A DNA stretch of 61,456 nucleotides from UBA1359 sp029570385 (lineage in GTDB: Bacteria; Patescibacteriota; Patescibacteriia; Patescibacteriales; Patescibacteriaceae), in contig DAOPVX010000004.1 in the NCBI GenBank assembly GCA_035351315.1, forward strand, positions 1-61,456, read 5' to 3'. A program made the position numbers and the translations under genes. Under the pieces are notes generated by a model, which was given only the letters and a program-made list of their open reading frames with translations, searched no databases and was not told the DNA's origin. Positions 42,953 through 53,215 of the stretch are shown here, piece by piece (position 1 is the stretch's first letter; every line of letters starts with the position of its first letter).

Positions 42953-44136
42953 AAATTATTTTAGCCAACAATACTTTTTATCCTTATCAGCGTGGCGGCG
43001 CCGAGGCGATTGTCCGACGCTTGGCTGAAGATTGGTCGGCTGCCGGTCATCAGGTTATGGTTGTAGCTTTGCGGCCAATAAAGAGCCGGAAGGATAATCT
43101 TAAGTATACACCCCAGGGGTATAAAATAAATTATTGGCCGAGCCGTTACTATGATTTAGAGAACTATTCTTGTTGGCGTAAACTGTGGTGGCATCTACCG
43201 GATTGGTTGGGGATCCGCTATCTTACTAAATGGCTAAAAATTTTGCGAAGCTTTCAACCTGATTTAGTGGTGGCTAATAATTTAACTGGACTTGGTTTCA
43301 GTTTGCATTTTTGTTGCCAGCGGCTAGGGATTGCCAGCGCGCAGATTTTCCATGATGTTCAATATTTATTACCAAGCGGCTTGCTGGTAATTGGGCGAGA
43401 ACAAGCTCTCAAATCATGGTCAGCTAGAATCTATCAGGTTATTACTGCTTTTTGGTTGGCCCCAGCCCGACTATTAATTAGTCCGTCTCAGTGGTTAATG
43501 ACTTGCCATCGTCAAGTCGGCTGGTTAGCTCGGGCTCGTTGGCAGCAGTTGCCTAATCCGATAAATGTTCGTCTAGCGGCGGAATATCGTTTACCGGATA
43601 ATTTAAGACGAGCGATTTTTGTTGGTCAACTATCAGAGGCGAAAGGAATATTGTGGTTAGCTGATCAATGGGCTGATTTTAATCGTCAGCTAGCAGCGCT
43701 TGGATTTAATGAGGTTGACCTATTAGTGGCTGGTGACGGTCCGCTTAGCGATCATTTACGACTATTAGCTGGTCAGGATCGGCGATTAATTTTATTAGGT
43801 CATTTGACTAGCAGCCAAGTAGCGGAACAATTAGCCTCGGCCGATGTTTTATTGTCGCCATCTTTTTGTTATGAAAATTGGCCGACGGTTTTATTGGAAT
43901 CAGCCGCGGCCGGCTGTCTGGCTATTTCCAGTAGCCATGGCGGTGGTGGCGAACTGGCTGATAACTTAGGTTATTTAACCTTTAAGGCCGGTGATTTTAA
44001 TAGCCTATTGGATGTTTGGCGGCAGCTAGCAATTACGGCAGCTAAAATAAAATCTTGGCCGGCTAACAATTTGAATATGATTGATAGCAATGATTATCTG
44101 CAGAAAATAATATCAGCTACAAAAAATTTAGATTAA
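42949..44136 (+). CDS. Glycosyltransferase family 4
   Basis: A 395-residue GT-B protein, with YPYQRGGAEAIVRRLAEDW at the N-terminus, DLVVANNLTGLGFSLHF in the middle, and FVGQLSEAKGILWLADQW then SFCYENWPTVLLESAAAGCL as the donor site. The E-x7-E is present as EN...LLES. The C-terminal half is divergent, so the sugar cannot be guessed. It overlaps the upstream GT4 gene by 4 bases and is convergent with the following membrane protein gene. Confidence 0.9.
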   Translation: MKIILANNTFYPYQRGGAEAIVRRLAEDWSAAGHQVMVVALRPIKSRKDNLKYTPQGYKINYWPSRYYDLENYSCWRKLWWHLPDWLGIRYLTKWLKILRSFQPDLVVANNLTGLGFSLHFCCQRLGIASAQIFHDVQYLLPSGLLVIGREQALKSWSARIYQVITAFWLAPARLLISPSQWLMTCHRQVGWLARARWQQLPNPINVRLAAEYRLPDNLRRAIFVGQLSEAKGILWLADQWADFNRQLAALGFNEVDLLVAGDGPLSDHLRLLAGQDRRLILLGHLTSSQVAEQLASADVLLSPSFCYENWPTVLLESAAAGCLAISSSHGGGGELADNLGYLTFKAGDFNSLLDVWRQLAITAAKIKSWPANNLNMIDSNDYLQKIISATKNLD

Positions 44137-44156
44137 TATCTAAATGTTTTTGGTAA

Positions 44157-46079
44157 TTATTCAGAAAATTGATAGCTAAAAACAAGTATTTGTCCATTAG
44201 CTAAACTGTGCCTAGCATCAGCCTCCATAGTCGCTTCTTGAGCTATTTTTTCAAAGCCATACCAATAACTATTTAAAACCAAATAGGCTTGTTTAACGCC
44301 AGCTAATTCGGCGGCCTCTTTAATAGTAGAACGTTGAGGGTAGTCATCAACCATTTTTAGATAATAGCCATATAATTGGCCAGATGTTGGTATCGGGTAA
44401 TAGAATAAATTATTAGCTAGATAGCGATTATGGCGACCGGGGTAAAAGCCGTATTCACCCAATGCGGCAGCTCCGACTTGTTGATTGGCTAAAACAATAT
44501 AATCACTTGGGGCATTATTTTCTATCCAGCGGATAGCCAATAAATCGGCAGCGCTAACCGATAATCCTTTCGCATTAGAATAATTGTCCACTCGCGGATA
44601 AGTCAGATAGAGACCAAAAGTCACAGCAGTCGCCAAAGCGATTATAATCGGCCAATTTAACCAGCGATCTTTAGAACTAATCCAGCGGTTAAGCCATTGC
44701 CAGCTAGCCAGTAGAATGGCCGGCAGATTAATAATTAGGGCCAGCCATAAAAAACGTTGCAGATAGTTATAGCGCTCATAATCAATGACAAAATTAAAAG
44801 AAATTAGACTAGTTAAAACTGCACCAATCAATAAGGATTGGTTGAGTGGTCGAATAATTCTTGTCCAAACAAGTGGTTGCCGACGCCAAGCCAGCCAGCC
44901 AGCTATAATTAGCAGAATTAAGAGTAGCGGTTGCCAAGCTTGATAGCTATAAATCAGATTCAGCCACCAGACTTCTTGATTGGGCCAGAGATGGTGGCAA
45001 TTAAAAATTGTGGCTAACCAACCTAACAGTTTTTTTATCGGTGGCCAAGTTAGCCGCCAATTAGCGGTTTGCTGCCAGCTGGCATACCATAATGATAGCG
45101 GTAGAGCGATAGCTGTTAAGCTGCCTGCTAGCCAGCGGCTGATAGTTGCCTTGGTGCCGGAAAAGTTTTTTAAACTAGCTAGAGCGGCTGTTGTTAAGGC
45201 CAGCCAGCCAGCTAACGGCTGGCAAACTAAACTAGCCAAGGCCGATGACCAGAGTAGCGGCTGATTAATTTGATTCATCGTGGCGCTTACAACGGTAATG
45301 ATTAAAAAAAAGTAAGCGCAATTCTGCGGTGTGGTAACAATGAAGATTGGCCAACTAATCATTGGCCAAAGCCAAAGCACTAATCGTCCAGCCGACTGGT
45401 TAAATTGGCGATTTTTAAACCAAACGCTAATTAACCAGGGGATAAAGATGGCGATTAATCCGCTCAATAAGAATCGTTCCACTTGGTCAATCGGTAATTT
45501 GGTTAAACGATGAAGACTAATAACTAGAGCATATTGCCCAAGATAATATGGGGTTTTTGGCGTGATTTGGCCTTGAGCGATAATTGTTTTTTCAGTGGCT
45601 TGATGGACAAACGGATCAAAACCAAAGGCTGAAAAATAAATCAGGCTAGCTAGGCTATAAGTTAGTAGCCACCAAACGGCAATGGTGGCTAGAGAGATTT
45701 GTCGGCCGGACTTAATTAGCCATAAGCCGATAGCAGCCAGCAACCAATAAGCCAGCCAAAAAGGCCAACCAATTTCGGTCCAAGGCGATTGCAGGGCATT
45801 TAGGCTCTGCTGTTTGGATAAATAAAATAAGAGGCCGACTATAATAATTAGCAGTGGCCAGCTGGTCCAATTTATTCGATTATTAGTCGAGGCTTTTTCT
45901 TTGCTTTGCCGTCGTTTTCGGTATATAATACAATAGGTTATTCCGGTTAAAAACCAGGCGGTTATTTGGCCGAACCAATTTAATTGATATAGCCAATAAA
46001 TTAGCGCTCCGAATAGACTGACTAGACTGGTAATCAGCAAAGCGTCGTCGGGCCATTTAAAATTTCTTAATAATTTCAT
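44157..46079 (-). CDS. Polytopic membrane protein, glycosyltransferase-like
   Basis: A 640-residue protein with about twelve membrane helices and a C-terminal extracytoplasmic segment (about 545-640). The segment after the fourth helix, FGFDPFVHQATEKTIIAQGQ, resembles the first outer loop of GT-C type enzymes (oligosaccharyl or mannosyl transferases), which use lipid-linked sugars outside the membrane. I do not see a certain catalytic Asp motif. I chose the ATG at 46079 (MKLLRNFKWPDD); an ATG at 46100 would add seven residues. Its start codon overlaps that of the divergent gene at 46078. Confidence 0.75.
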   Translation of the reverse strand: MKLLRNFKWPDDALLITSLVSLFGALIYWLYQLNWFGQITAWFLTGITYCIIYRKRRQSKEKASTNNRINWTSWPLLIIIVGLLFYLSKQQSLNALQSPWTEIGWPFWLAYWLLAAIGLWLIKSGRQISLATIAVWWLLTYSLASLIYFSAFGFDPFVHQATEKTIIAQGQITPKTPYYLGQYALVISLHRLTKLPIDQVERFLLSGLIAIFIPWLISVWFKNRQFNQSAGRLVLWLWPMISWPIFIVTTPQNCAYFFLIITVVSATMNQINQPLLWSSALASLVCQPLAGWLALTTAALASLKNFSGTKATISRWLAGSLTAIALPLSLWYASWQQTANWRLTWPPIKKLLGWLATIFNCHHLWPNQEVWWLNLIYSYQAWQPLLLILLIIAGWLAWRRQPLVWTRIIRPLNQSLLIGAVLTSLISFNFVIDYERYNYLQRFLWLALIINLPAILLASWQWLNRWISSKDRWLNWPIIIALATAVTFGLYLTYPRVDNYSNAKGLSVSAADLLAIRWIENNAPSDYIVLANQQVGAAALGEYGFYPGRHNRYLANNLFYYPIPTSGQLYGYYLKMVDDYPQRSTIKEAAELAGVKQAYLVLNSYWYGFEKIAQEATMEADARHSLANGQILVFSYQFSE

Positions 46080-47814
46080 GTTCCGTTTACCAAAGATCAA
46101 TAATTTAATGATTTTTACTGGAGCCTATCTGATTATTGTTGGTAGTCTTTTTTTTACTGCCACTAGCGCTTATCAATATTGTATCCAGCGCCCCGATTTT
46201 GTCAAATGGTCTTCGCCGGACGAGACGGCCAATTATTATATCAGCAAACTTTATGCTGAGCATCGGCGGCTAACTACTGATAATCAGCTGGATTGGCCGG
46301 CGGCGGAGATTGTTCACCCCAGGAGTTTCAAGGCGCCCTATGGAATTATGATGCCAATGAGTTTTTTGGGTTTGCCATTATTATATGGATTTTTGGCGAG
46401 AATTATTTCAGTTGGTATTTTACCGTATTTGACACCGTTTTTTGGAGTATTAGGATTGTGGCTATTTTTTGGCTTAACTAGACGATTATTTAATTCTTCA
46501 ACTGCTATTGTGGCCACCACATTGGCAGCGGCTTTTCCAGTTTATCTGTATTACAGCTCTAGGAGCATGTTTCACAATATTCTGTTTATTGTTGCCGGCT
46601 TGGGCGGCTTGTATTGCGGTTTGCGGGCCTTAGAAACAATGCGTCAGGCCCGTCGCCGATTATGCCGCCGCTGGCCGGCTCTAATCTGGTTGGCCGGTTC
46701 TGGATTATGTATTGGCTGGTCTTTGGCCACTAGAACATCGGAGTTATTATGGCTGGCTCCGGTTATATTAATATTGGTTATTGTTTATTTCAAAGAAATC
46801 GGCTGGTATCGTTGGCTGTGGTGGGGTAGTTGGACTTGGTTGGCAATGTTGCCGGCAATATTTTGGAATTTGTCTTTAAATGGGCATTGGTATGGTGGCG
46901 GTTATCCGGCAATGGAACAGTCAGTTAATACCCTTAGCCAAACCGGTTTATCGCTATTAAATTGGCATAATTTATTTAATGGTTCAGTTTTACTAACCAA
47001 ACTAAAGCTATTAAAGGCAACGATTTTTCATTTTGGCTTTTGGCCACAACAATCATGGATTGTTTTTCGTCATTATGTTGTTGATATGTTTCCATGGTTA
47101 TTGCCGTTGGCCGCCATTGGAATTGTGTTTTTTATTTTTAGCCGCCGCCAATGGTCCAAGGAAAAATGGCTGTATCTTTTAAATTGGTTAGCTATTTCAG
47201 TTTTTTTGGTTATCTATTACGGCAGCTGGAAATTTAATGATAATCCTGACCCCAATAGTTTTACTATCGGTAATTCCTATACCCGTTATTGGCTGCCGAT
47301 TTATTTGGGGGCTTTGCCTTGGGCAGCTGATGGTTTGCGTCGTTTAATCCGCTTTTTATTCCGCCGTCAAATTGCTAGGACCGTAATTGTGTTATCTGTG
47401 TTGGTGATCTGTTTTTATTCAATTAAATTTACAGCGGTTGGTTCAGAAGAGGGTTTAATTTATAGCGGCTATCGGCAGATTGCTGATTACCGCCTATGGT
47501 CGGAAATAATATCCAAGACTGAAAGCAATAGTATTATTATAACTCGTTATCATGACAAGCTCTTTTTTCCAGAGCGCCAAGTCGTCGTCGGTTTATTTGA
47601 TAACGAAGTGATTAATCAGTACTATGCTCAATTAATGGCGACTCGGCCGGTTTATTATTTTAATTTTCGTTTTCCGCCGGAAGCGCTGGAGTATTTAAAT
47701 AGTCGCCAATTGTTTAAGTATGGTTATATTCTCCAAGAGCTGGGACAATATGATGAATTTGCTCTTTATCAGCTCGTCGGAATTAATCAGTCAGTTAATC
47801 AATTGGAAAAATAG
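46078..47814 (+). CDS. Polytopic membrane protein, ArnT/PMT-like glycosyltransferase
   Basis: A 578-residue protein with about eleven membrane helices. The first outer loop has KWSSPDETANYYISKLYAEH, the acidic PDE-type motif typical of GT-C/PMT_2 enzymes. The last part (about 470-578) is outside the membrane. It likely transfers a sugar from a polyprenyl phosphate donor, which the GT2+DUF2304 pair could supply. The ATG at 46078 shares two bases with the minus-strand start at 46079; an ATG at 46108 (MIFTGAYL) is an alternative that avoids the overlap. Confidence 0.78.
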   Translation: MFRLPKINNLMIFTGAYLIIVGSLFFTATSAYQYCIQRPDFVKWSSPDETANYYISKLYAEHRRLTTDNQLDWPAAEIVHPRSFKAPYGIMMPMSFLGLPLLYGFLARIISVGILPYLTPFFGVLGLWLFFGLTRRLFNSSTAIVATTLAAAFPVYLYYSSRSMFHNILFIVAGLGGLYCGLRALETMRQARRRLCRRWPALIWLAGSGLCIGWSLATRTSELLWLAPVILILVIVYFKEIGWYRWLWWGSWTWLAMLPAIFWNLSLNGHWYGGGYPAMEQSVNTLSQTGLSLLNWHNLFNGSVLLTKLKLLKATIFHFGFWPQQSWIVFRHYVVDMFPWLLPLAAIGIVFFIFSRRQWSKEKWLYLLNWLAISVFLVIYYGSWKFNDNPDPNSFTIGNSYTRYWLPIYLGALPWAADGLRRLIRFLFRRQIARTVIVLSVLVICFYSIKFTAVGSEEGLIYSGYRQIADYRLWSEIISKTESNSIIITRYHDKLFFPERQVVVGLFDNEVINQYYAQLMATRPVYYFNFRFPPEALEYLNSRQLFKYGYILQELGQYDEFALYQLVGINQSVNQLEK

Positions 47815-47818
47815 TATT

Positions 47819-48988
47819 ATGGTTCAACAACGATCCGGTCAGCGCATTGGTATTGATGCTCGGCTCTACGGTCCATCCGGCAAGGGGCTGGGGCGTTATA
47901 TTCAAGAAATCACCGATCGGGTAGTTAGTCTTGATAAAGACAATCAATATATTATTTTTTTAAGCCCGCACAGTGTCGGTGATTGCCAGATAAATCAAGA
48001 AAACGTTGAAAAGGTTGTTATGACTGAGCGTTGGTATACTTTAGCCGAACAATTAGCTTGGCCGAAGTTGATTCGTCGCCATCGGCTGGACTTACTCCAT
48101 GTGCCGCATTTTAATGCGCCGTTAATCTGTCCTTGCCGCTTAGTTATCACTATCCATGACTTAATCTTAACCAAATTTCCCAGTCGGCGGGCTAGCACAT
48201 TGTCGCCAATAGTATATTGGTTGAAAAATTTAGCCTACCGCTTGGTTATTGGCCGGGCGGTTAAGCAGGCCAAGGTTATTCTGACGGTATCGGAATTTAC
48301 TAAGCGTGACATTATTGAACAGCTGGCGGTTCCGGCATCAAAAATCGTCGTTACTTATAATGGTGTCGCTGATTTTTCTCAACGGCGAGCGGATAAAAAA
48401 TTAGCTGACAAACAAGTGCTTTTAAGCTATAATATCAAGCAGCCGTATTTGCTTTATGTCGGTAATGCTTATCCGCACAAGAATTTAGAGTGGCTGATTC
48501 GGTTATTTAAAATTTGGTCGGTTAATCATCAGGATTTTAGCTTAGTCTTAGTCGGCGGTCATGATTATTTTTATCAACGTTTAGCTAAGCTAGTTGCTAG
48601 TCTGTGGAGTGGCCAGACCAAGGCGCCGGTTATTTTGCCGGGCTTTGTGCCAGATGAGCAATTAGCTGTTCTTTATCGTTCGGCGGCGTTATATATTTTT
48701 CCGTCACGCTATGAAGGATTTGGTTTGCCAGCACTTGAAGCAATGAGTTATGGTTGTCCAGTCGTTTCTAGCAACAGTTCTTGCTTACCGGAAATTTTTG
48801 GCCAAGCGGCAGTTTATTTTGCCGATAATCAAATGGATTCAGCTATAATGGCCATTGACCAGTTATTAAATAATCCTAGCCAGCGTCAGCAGATTGTCCA
48901 GCGAGGATTTGAACAGATTAAATTATATAGCTGGGCGACTTGCGCTGAGCAGACATTGGCGATTTATCGTCAATTATTAAAGGGTTAA
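47819..48988 (+). CDS. Glycosyltransferase family 4
   Basis: A 389-residue GT-B enzyme beginning at the ATG at 47819 (MVQQRSGQRIGIDARLYGPS). The longer open frame to 47720 overlaps the previous gene by about 95 bases and is unlikely. It contains GKGLGRYIQEI, VITIHDLILTKFPSRRAS, ILTVSEFTKRDIIEQL, YLLYVGNAYPHKNLEWLI and the donor motif YEGFGLPALEAMSYGCPV. It follows the GT-C-like gene by 4 bases and precedes the DUF4012 gene by 15 bases. Confidence 0.92.
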   Translation: MVQQRSGQRIGIDARLYGPSGKGLGRYIQEITDRVVSLDKDNQYIIFLSPHSVGDCQINQENVEKVVMTERWYTLAEQLAWPKLIRRHRLDLLHVPHFNAPLICPCRLVITIHDLILTKFPSRRASTLSPIVYWLKNLAYRLVIGRAVKQAKVILTVSEFTKRDIIEQLAVPASKIVVTYNGVADFSQRRADKKLADKQVLLSYNIKQPYLLYVGNAYPHKNLEWLIRLFKIWSVNHQDFSLVLVGGHDYFYQRLAKLVASLWSGQTKAPVILPGFVPDEQLAVLYRSAALYIFPSRYEGFGLPALEAMSYGCPVVSSNSSCLPEIFGQAAVYFADNQMDSAIMAIDQLLNNPSQRQQIVQRGFEQIKLYSWATCAEQTLAIYRQLLKG

Positions 48989-49003
48989 AAATAAATAGCC
49001 ATC

Positions 49004-51262
49004 ATGAGTAAAAAATCTTTTTCCAATATTATTTATAAGCAACATGGGCCGAAGCCCTCAGATTTTTTATTGGATTTGCGTCAACAGATAGTTCATCCAG
49101 TCGCTTCGGCTAGCCAGCGTCAACGGTCGCGGCGGCCGCGATTAAAAATAAAGCTTAATTGGCATTGGCCAAAATGGCCGCGTTACCGTTTGACTTGGAA
49201 ATTAAGATTTCCTAAATTGGCTTGGCCCAAAAAACGCCGCCGGACTTGGCGTTTTGGTCGGCCGCAGACATTACGGCCGATATTAAGTTTAGTTGTTGTT
49301 TTCTTATTGTTAATTTTGCCATTCAAACTGATTGTTTATCTTCAAGATTTGCGCGGAATGAGAACACGAATCGTCAATGCCTCCAACGATGGGTTGACCG
49401 ATTTAAAGTCGGCTGGACAATTGTTAGCTAATCGTGATTTTTTATCAGCTAGTCAAAAGTTCAATCAAGCGTCAGACAGTTTTTGGCAAGCTCAGCAAGA
49501 TTTGCGCGGCGTTCAATCATGGTTGTGGCAATTAGCTTTAGTGGTACCGACCAGTCAGGCGCGTTTAGCGGCCAGCGCCCCATTAATTACTCAGGCCGGT
49601 GATTTATCTGGACAATTAGGCAATGATTTAACCACAGTAGCCAAAAATATTACTGCCAATCTAGCTGCTGGTGATTCTATATTATTAGCCCGTCAGTTAA
49701 AAATTGATAGCCAGCAGGCCTTAGATCGCAGCCTGGTTTTGAATCAGGTTATTGATAAAATTAATCCAGCTTCACTGCCTCAAGGCTATCGTGATCAGTT
49801 AGTGGATTGGCAAGATAAACTCAGATTGCTCAGCGATTCGCTTCGCCAATTGAATTATTGGTCAGGAGTTAGTCTGGATTTATTAGGGGACAAGATGGAT
49901 CGTCGTTATTTGCTAGTTTTTCAAAATAATGCCGAAGCTAGGGCTAGTGGCGGTTTTGTCGGCAGCTATGCTTTATTGGATATCAGCCGAGGTCGGATTA
50001 AAAATCTAGAAATACCCAAGGGGGGTAGTTATGATACCAATGGCAATCTGCGGCGTTTTGTCAATCCGCCCAGTCCATTAAGACTCGTCGATGTTTATTG
50101 GAAATTTTGGGATGCTAATTGGTGGCCGGATTGGCCGACATCAGCTCGTCAGTTGGCTTGGTTTTTACAGGAAAGCAACGGGCCGACAGTTGACGGAGTT
50201 ATTGCTATAACCCCAGATATTGCTGAAGATTTATTACGGCTTACTGGGCCGATTGATTTATCGGCCAGCCACGGGCTAATTATTACGGCCGACAATTTTC
50301 GTTTAACTGTTCAAGACAATGTTGAGAGTAAAGTCAGCGGACAGCAGCAGCCGAAAAAAATAATTGGTGATTTAGCGGCTGCTATTTTGGAAAAATTACC
50401 GACTGTCTTGGCTGATCAACACCAAGCGATTGAATTGATAAAACTATTATCTCAACGGATTAACACTCGGCATATTCTGTTTTATTTCAACAACCCGGAG
50501 ATACAAGCCCAATGGCAGCAAACCGGCTGGTCGGGACAGCTTGAACAGCTGGAACCCGGGCAAGATTATTTGCAGGTCGTCAATACCAATATTGCCGGCG
50601 GCAAGACTGATCTGCGTATTAGACAGACGATTGAACAGCAGGTGGAAATTCAGACTGATGGCAGCATCATTAATGATGTAACCATTATCCGTGAACATAC
50701 TGGCGAGAAGCATGAAGGTCTCTATGGCGTTCGTAATGTTAATTGGCTGCGCCTCTATGTACCATTAGGCAGTCAGTTATTGAGCGCCGATGGTTTTAGT
50801 CAGCCGGATAGTCAGTTTTTTCAGACCATTGATCCCACGGCTGAAGATTTGCCAGTTCTTAAAAACGGCGAAGGACTAGCCGTTATTGATTCAAACAGCG
50901 GCACTTGGAGTTATCAGGAATTGAATCGGACAGTCTTTGCTAACTGGTCAATGGTTGATCCCGGCCAAACAGCTAGACTGCATTTTCGTTATAAGTTGCC
51001 CTATAATTTATTAGACGACAATCAGTCCGGTTGGCTGGTTAAAATCAGATCATTTTTAGGATTAGGCCGTTTTGGTCGCTATCGGTTAATGATTGACAAT
51101 CAGGCTGGACAGCCTCTGTCAACTTGGAAAGTTAATTGGCACTGGCCATTGTCTTGGAAATTATTATGGTCATCGCCGCCAGCTATTGAACCCGATCAAT
51201 GGCAATTGAATCAGCTGGTTGATCGGCAGACGGTTGGTTTATTGTTTCAAATTAATAATTAA
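49004..51262 (+). CDS. DUF4012 surface protein
   Basis: A 752-residue protein. The N-terminal 90 residues are strikingly rich in Trp, Pro, Lys and Arg (LNWHWPKWPRYRLTWKLRFP), then a membrane helix near 93-110 leads to a large outside domain. The DUF4012 core is visible as DRRYLLVFQNNAEARASGGF then VGSYALLDISRGRIKN, and later WWPDWPTSARQLAWFLQES. This family is frequent in Patescibacteria and Actinobacteria and is linked with glycan-modification clusters; it has no proven activity. The next gene follows by 6 bases. Confidence 0.9.
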   Translation: MSKKSFSNIIYKQHGPKPSDFLLDLRQQIVHPVASASQRQRSRRPRLKIKLNWHWPKWPRYRLTWKLRFPKLAWPKKRRRTWRFGRPQTLRPILSLVVVFLLLILPFKLIVYLQDLRGMRTRIVNASNDGLTDLKSAGQLLANRDFLSASQKFNQASDSFWQAQQDLRGVQSWLWQLALVVPTSQARLAASAPLITQAGDLSGQLGNDLTTVAKNITANLAAGDSILLARQLKIDSQQALDRSLVLNQVIDKINPASLPQGYRDQLVDWQDKLRLLSDSLRQLNYWSGVSLDLLGDKMDRRYLLVFQNNAEARASGGFVGSYALLDISRGRIKNLEIPKGGSYDTNGNLRRFVNPPSPLRLVDVYWKFWDANWWPDWPTSARQLAWFLQESNGPTVDGVIAITPDIAEDLLRLTGPIDLSASHGLIITADNFRLTVQDNVESKVSGQQQPKKIIGDLAAAILEKLPTVLADQHQAIELIKLLSQRINTRHILFYFNNPEIQAQWQQTGWSGQLEQLEPGQDYLQVVNTNIAGGKTDLRIRQTIEQQVEIQTDGSIINDVTIIREHTGEKHEGLYGVRNVNWLRLYVPLGSQLLSADGFSQPDSQFFQTIDPTAEDLPVLKNGEGLAVIDSNSGTWSYQELNRTVFANWSMVDPGQTARLHFRYKLPYNLLDDNQSGWLVKIRSFLGLGRFGRYRLMIDNQAGQPLSTWKVNWHWPLSWKLLWSSPPAIEPDQWQLNQLVDRQTVGLLFQINN

Positions 51263-51268
51263 GCGTCT

Positions 51269-53188
51269 ATGACAAGAATACCAAAAAAACCGGCGATAGA
51301 TTACTTTGAACAAATGATTAAAGTCGGTCAGCCAATCCGTAAGAAAGCTAGCCGTTCTATTGACCGAGCTGAAGCTAAAGAGCAGGAGGTTGATGATAGT
51401 CTATTAGAAATTTATCAAAATGATCAAGGACAGATAGTTGATGTCAGTCGTTTTACTGTTCGTCGTCGCCGTTGGTGGGTTAAAGTTTTGTTGTTTATGT
51501 TATATAGCCTAATTTTAGTATTGGCTGGTTGGCTGGGCTATAACTATTACACCGGTTATCGAGCCAAGGCTGATCTGCTGACTATCAATATTGAGACCGA
51601 CAAGAACTTAACCGCTGGCCAAGAGTTTACCTATACTATTAACTATCGTAATAATGGATCGGTGGCCCTAACCGAATTGGAAATTCAAGCGCAATGGCCA
51701 AGCAGCTTTATTTTTGTTCAATCCGAACCGCAACCGAGCCGAGCCGATAATGTTTGGCAGATTGGTAATTTGTCAGCTAAAACTGAGGGGAAGATAGTTA
51801 TTCGCGGTCGGTTAATTAATAAAATCGGCGAGACCAATCAATTAGATGTCAAGACCAGTTTCCGGCCGGTCAATCTTAGTAGTACTTTTACTATAAATAA
51901 AGAACATAATATTATTCTTAGTAATGCCGGAGTAGCTGTCGGTTTATCAGCGCCAGACACATTGGCCATTGGTCGTGACAATGAGATCACCATCGCTTAT
52001 CAGGCTAATTCCGGTGATCAAACTAATAATTTGCAATTGCTAATCAACAATGTTGATTGGGCTGATATTAAGTTAATTGATAATAATGGTCAGACTATTG
52101 AGTCGCTGACCAATCAATCTTGGTCCTTAGCGGCGCCTAGTGCCGAGCCGAATAATCTAAAATTAATTATTACCCCCAAGAGCGAAGCTAGCGGTTTGCA
52201 GATTTTATCATTAAGACTGGAGACGGCCGTTAATGATCGTCACTATTTAATTGATAGCCGTGATCTTGATTTTCAATTAATTAATAGCAAATTGAATTTA
52301 TTATTAAAGATTAATGATAGCAACGCTGATAGTGGAGTAACCGCTGGACAGGTGCTCAACTATCAGTTAAGTTATGCCAATCAAGGCGATAGCACGCTTA
52401 AAGATGTCCGCTTAGTCGCCTCTTTACAAGGCAATTGGTTAGATTGGTCGTCATTGAAAGATAAGGAACAAGGACAAGTTAGCGGGCAAACGATTATTTG
52501 GAGTAAAAAAGAATTGCCGGAACTCGCGCTATTAAAGCCAGGCACCAGCGGAACTATTAATTTTTCTATTAAACTTAAAGATTGGGATAATGGTAATAAA
52601 GCCGATAGCGGCCAGATTACTAGTTATACTTATTATCAGGTCGGTGAAGACAATTTATTATCAAAGCCGAGCGATAATCAAAAAAGTAATACCATTATCA
52701 ATCAGTTAAATAGTGATTTTAGTTTTCAAGAAACAGTGGTGTATTTCAATGAAGATAATATTGCTGTCGGGTCAGGGCCCTTGCCGTTAGTGGTCGGTGA
52801 AACAACTAATTTAAAAGTTTATTGGCAGCTCAAGAATAGTCTTCATGATTTACGTGATATTACTATGGTTGCCGATTTGCCGGATTATGTAACCTGGGCC
52901 GGTAAAGACAATGTTCCCGCCGGTCAGATACGCTATGATCAAGATCAGCATCAAGTTGTTTGGCGGCTAGATCGTTTGCCGGCTAATGATGAAGCAATGA
53001 TTGGACAATTTAATATCGGTATCACGCCGCGGGCTAATCAACAGAATAAAATTATCATTTTGTTACCCGGCTCAACAGCGACGGCGATTGACAATGCCAC
53101 TCAGGGTAATTTGGAAGTCACCGGTCCGGCTAAGACCAGCCGCCTAGAAGATGATCAGATTGTCCAGACTGATGGATTAGTTAAATAA
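51269..53188 (+). CDS. Membrane-anchored protein with DUF11-like repeats
   Basis: A 639-residue protein. A basic cytoplasmic segment of about 75 residues and one membrane helix (about 75-95, VLLFMLYSLILVLAGWLGYN) lead to Ig-like beta repeats outside. At least two repeats resemble DUF11/conserved-repeat units: GQEFTYTINYRNNGSVALTE and GQVLNYQLSYANQGDSTLKD, plus a third near VYWQLKNSLHDLRDITMVAD. Such repeats build stalks or surface layers. It follows DUF4012 by 6 bases, suggesting the two work at the same surface structure. Confidence 0.8.
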   Translation: MTRIPKKPAIDYFEQMIKVGQPIRKKASRSIDRAEAKEQEVDDSLLEIYQNDQGQIVDVSRFTVRRRRWWVKVLLFMLYSLILVLAGWLGYNYYTGYRAKADLLTINIETDKNLTAGQEFTYTINYRNNGSVALTELEIQAQWPSSFIFVQSEPQPSRADNVWQIGNLSAKTEGKIVIRGRLINKIGETNQLDVKTSFRPVNLSSTFTINKEHNIILSNAGVAVGLSAPDTLAIGRDNEITIAYQANSGDQTNNLQLLINNVDWADIKLIDNNGQTIESLTNQSWSLAAPSAEPNNLKLIITPKSEASGLQILSLRLETAVNDRHYLIDSRDLDFQLINSKLNLLLKINDSNADSGVTAGQVLNYQLSYANQGDSTLKDVRLVASLQGNWLDWSSLKDKEQGQVSGQTIIWSKKELPELALLKPGTSGTINFSIKLKDWDNGNKADSGQITSYTYYQVGEDNLLSKPSDNQKSNTIINQLNSDFSFQETVVYFNEDNIAVGSGPLPLVVGETTNLKVYWQLKNSLHDLRDITMVADLPDYVTWAGKDNVPAGQIRYDQDQHQVVWRLDRLPANDEAMIGQFNIGITPRANQQNKIIILLPGSTATAIDNATQGNLEVTGPAKTSRLEDDQIVQTDGLVK

Positions 53189-53215
53189 GTCTTAAATAAT
53201 TTGTTAAAGTATTTT

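Noticed and set aside
47720..47818. Longer start for the GT4 gene at 47819
   Set aside because: It would overlap the previous membrane protein gene by about 95 bases, and the extension has no GT4 features.
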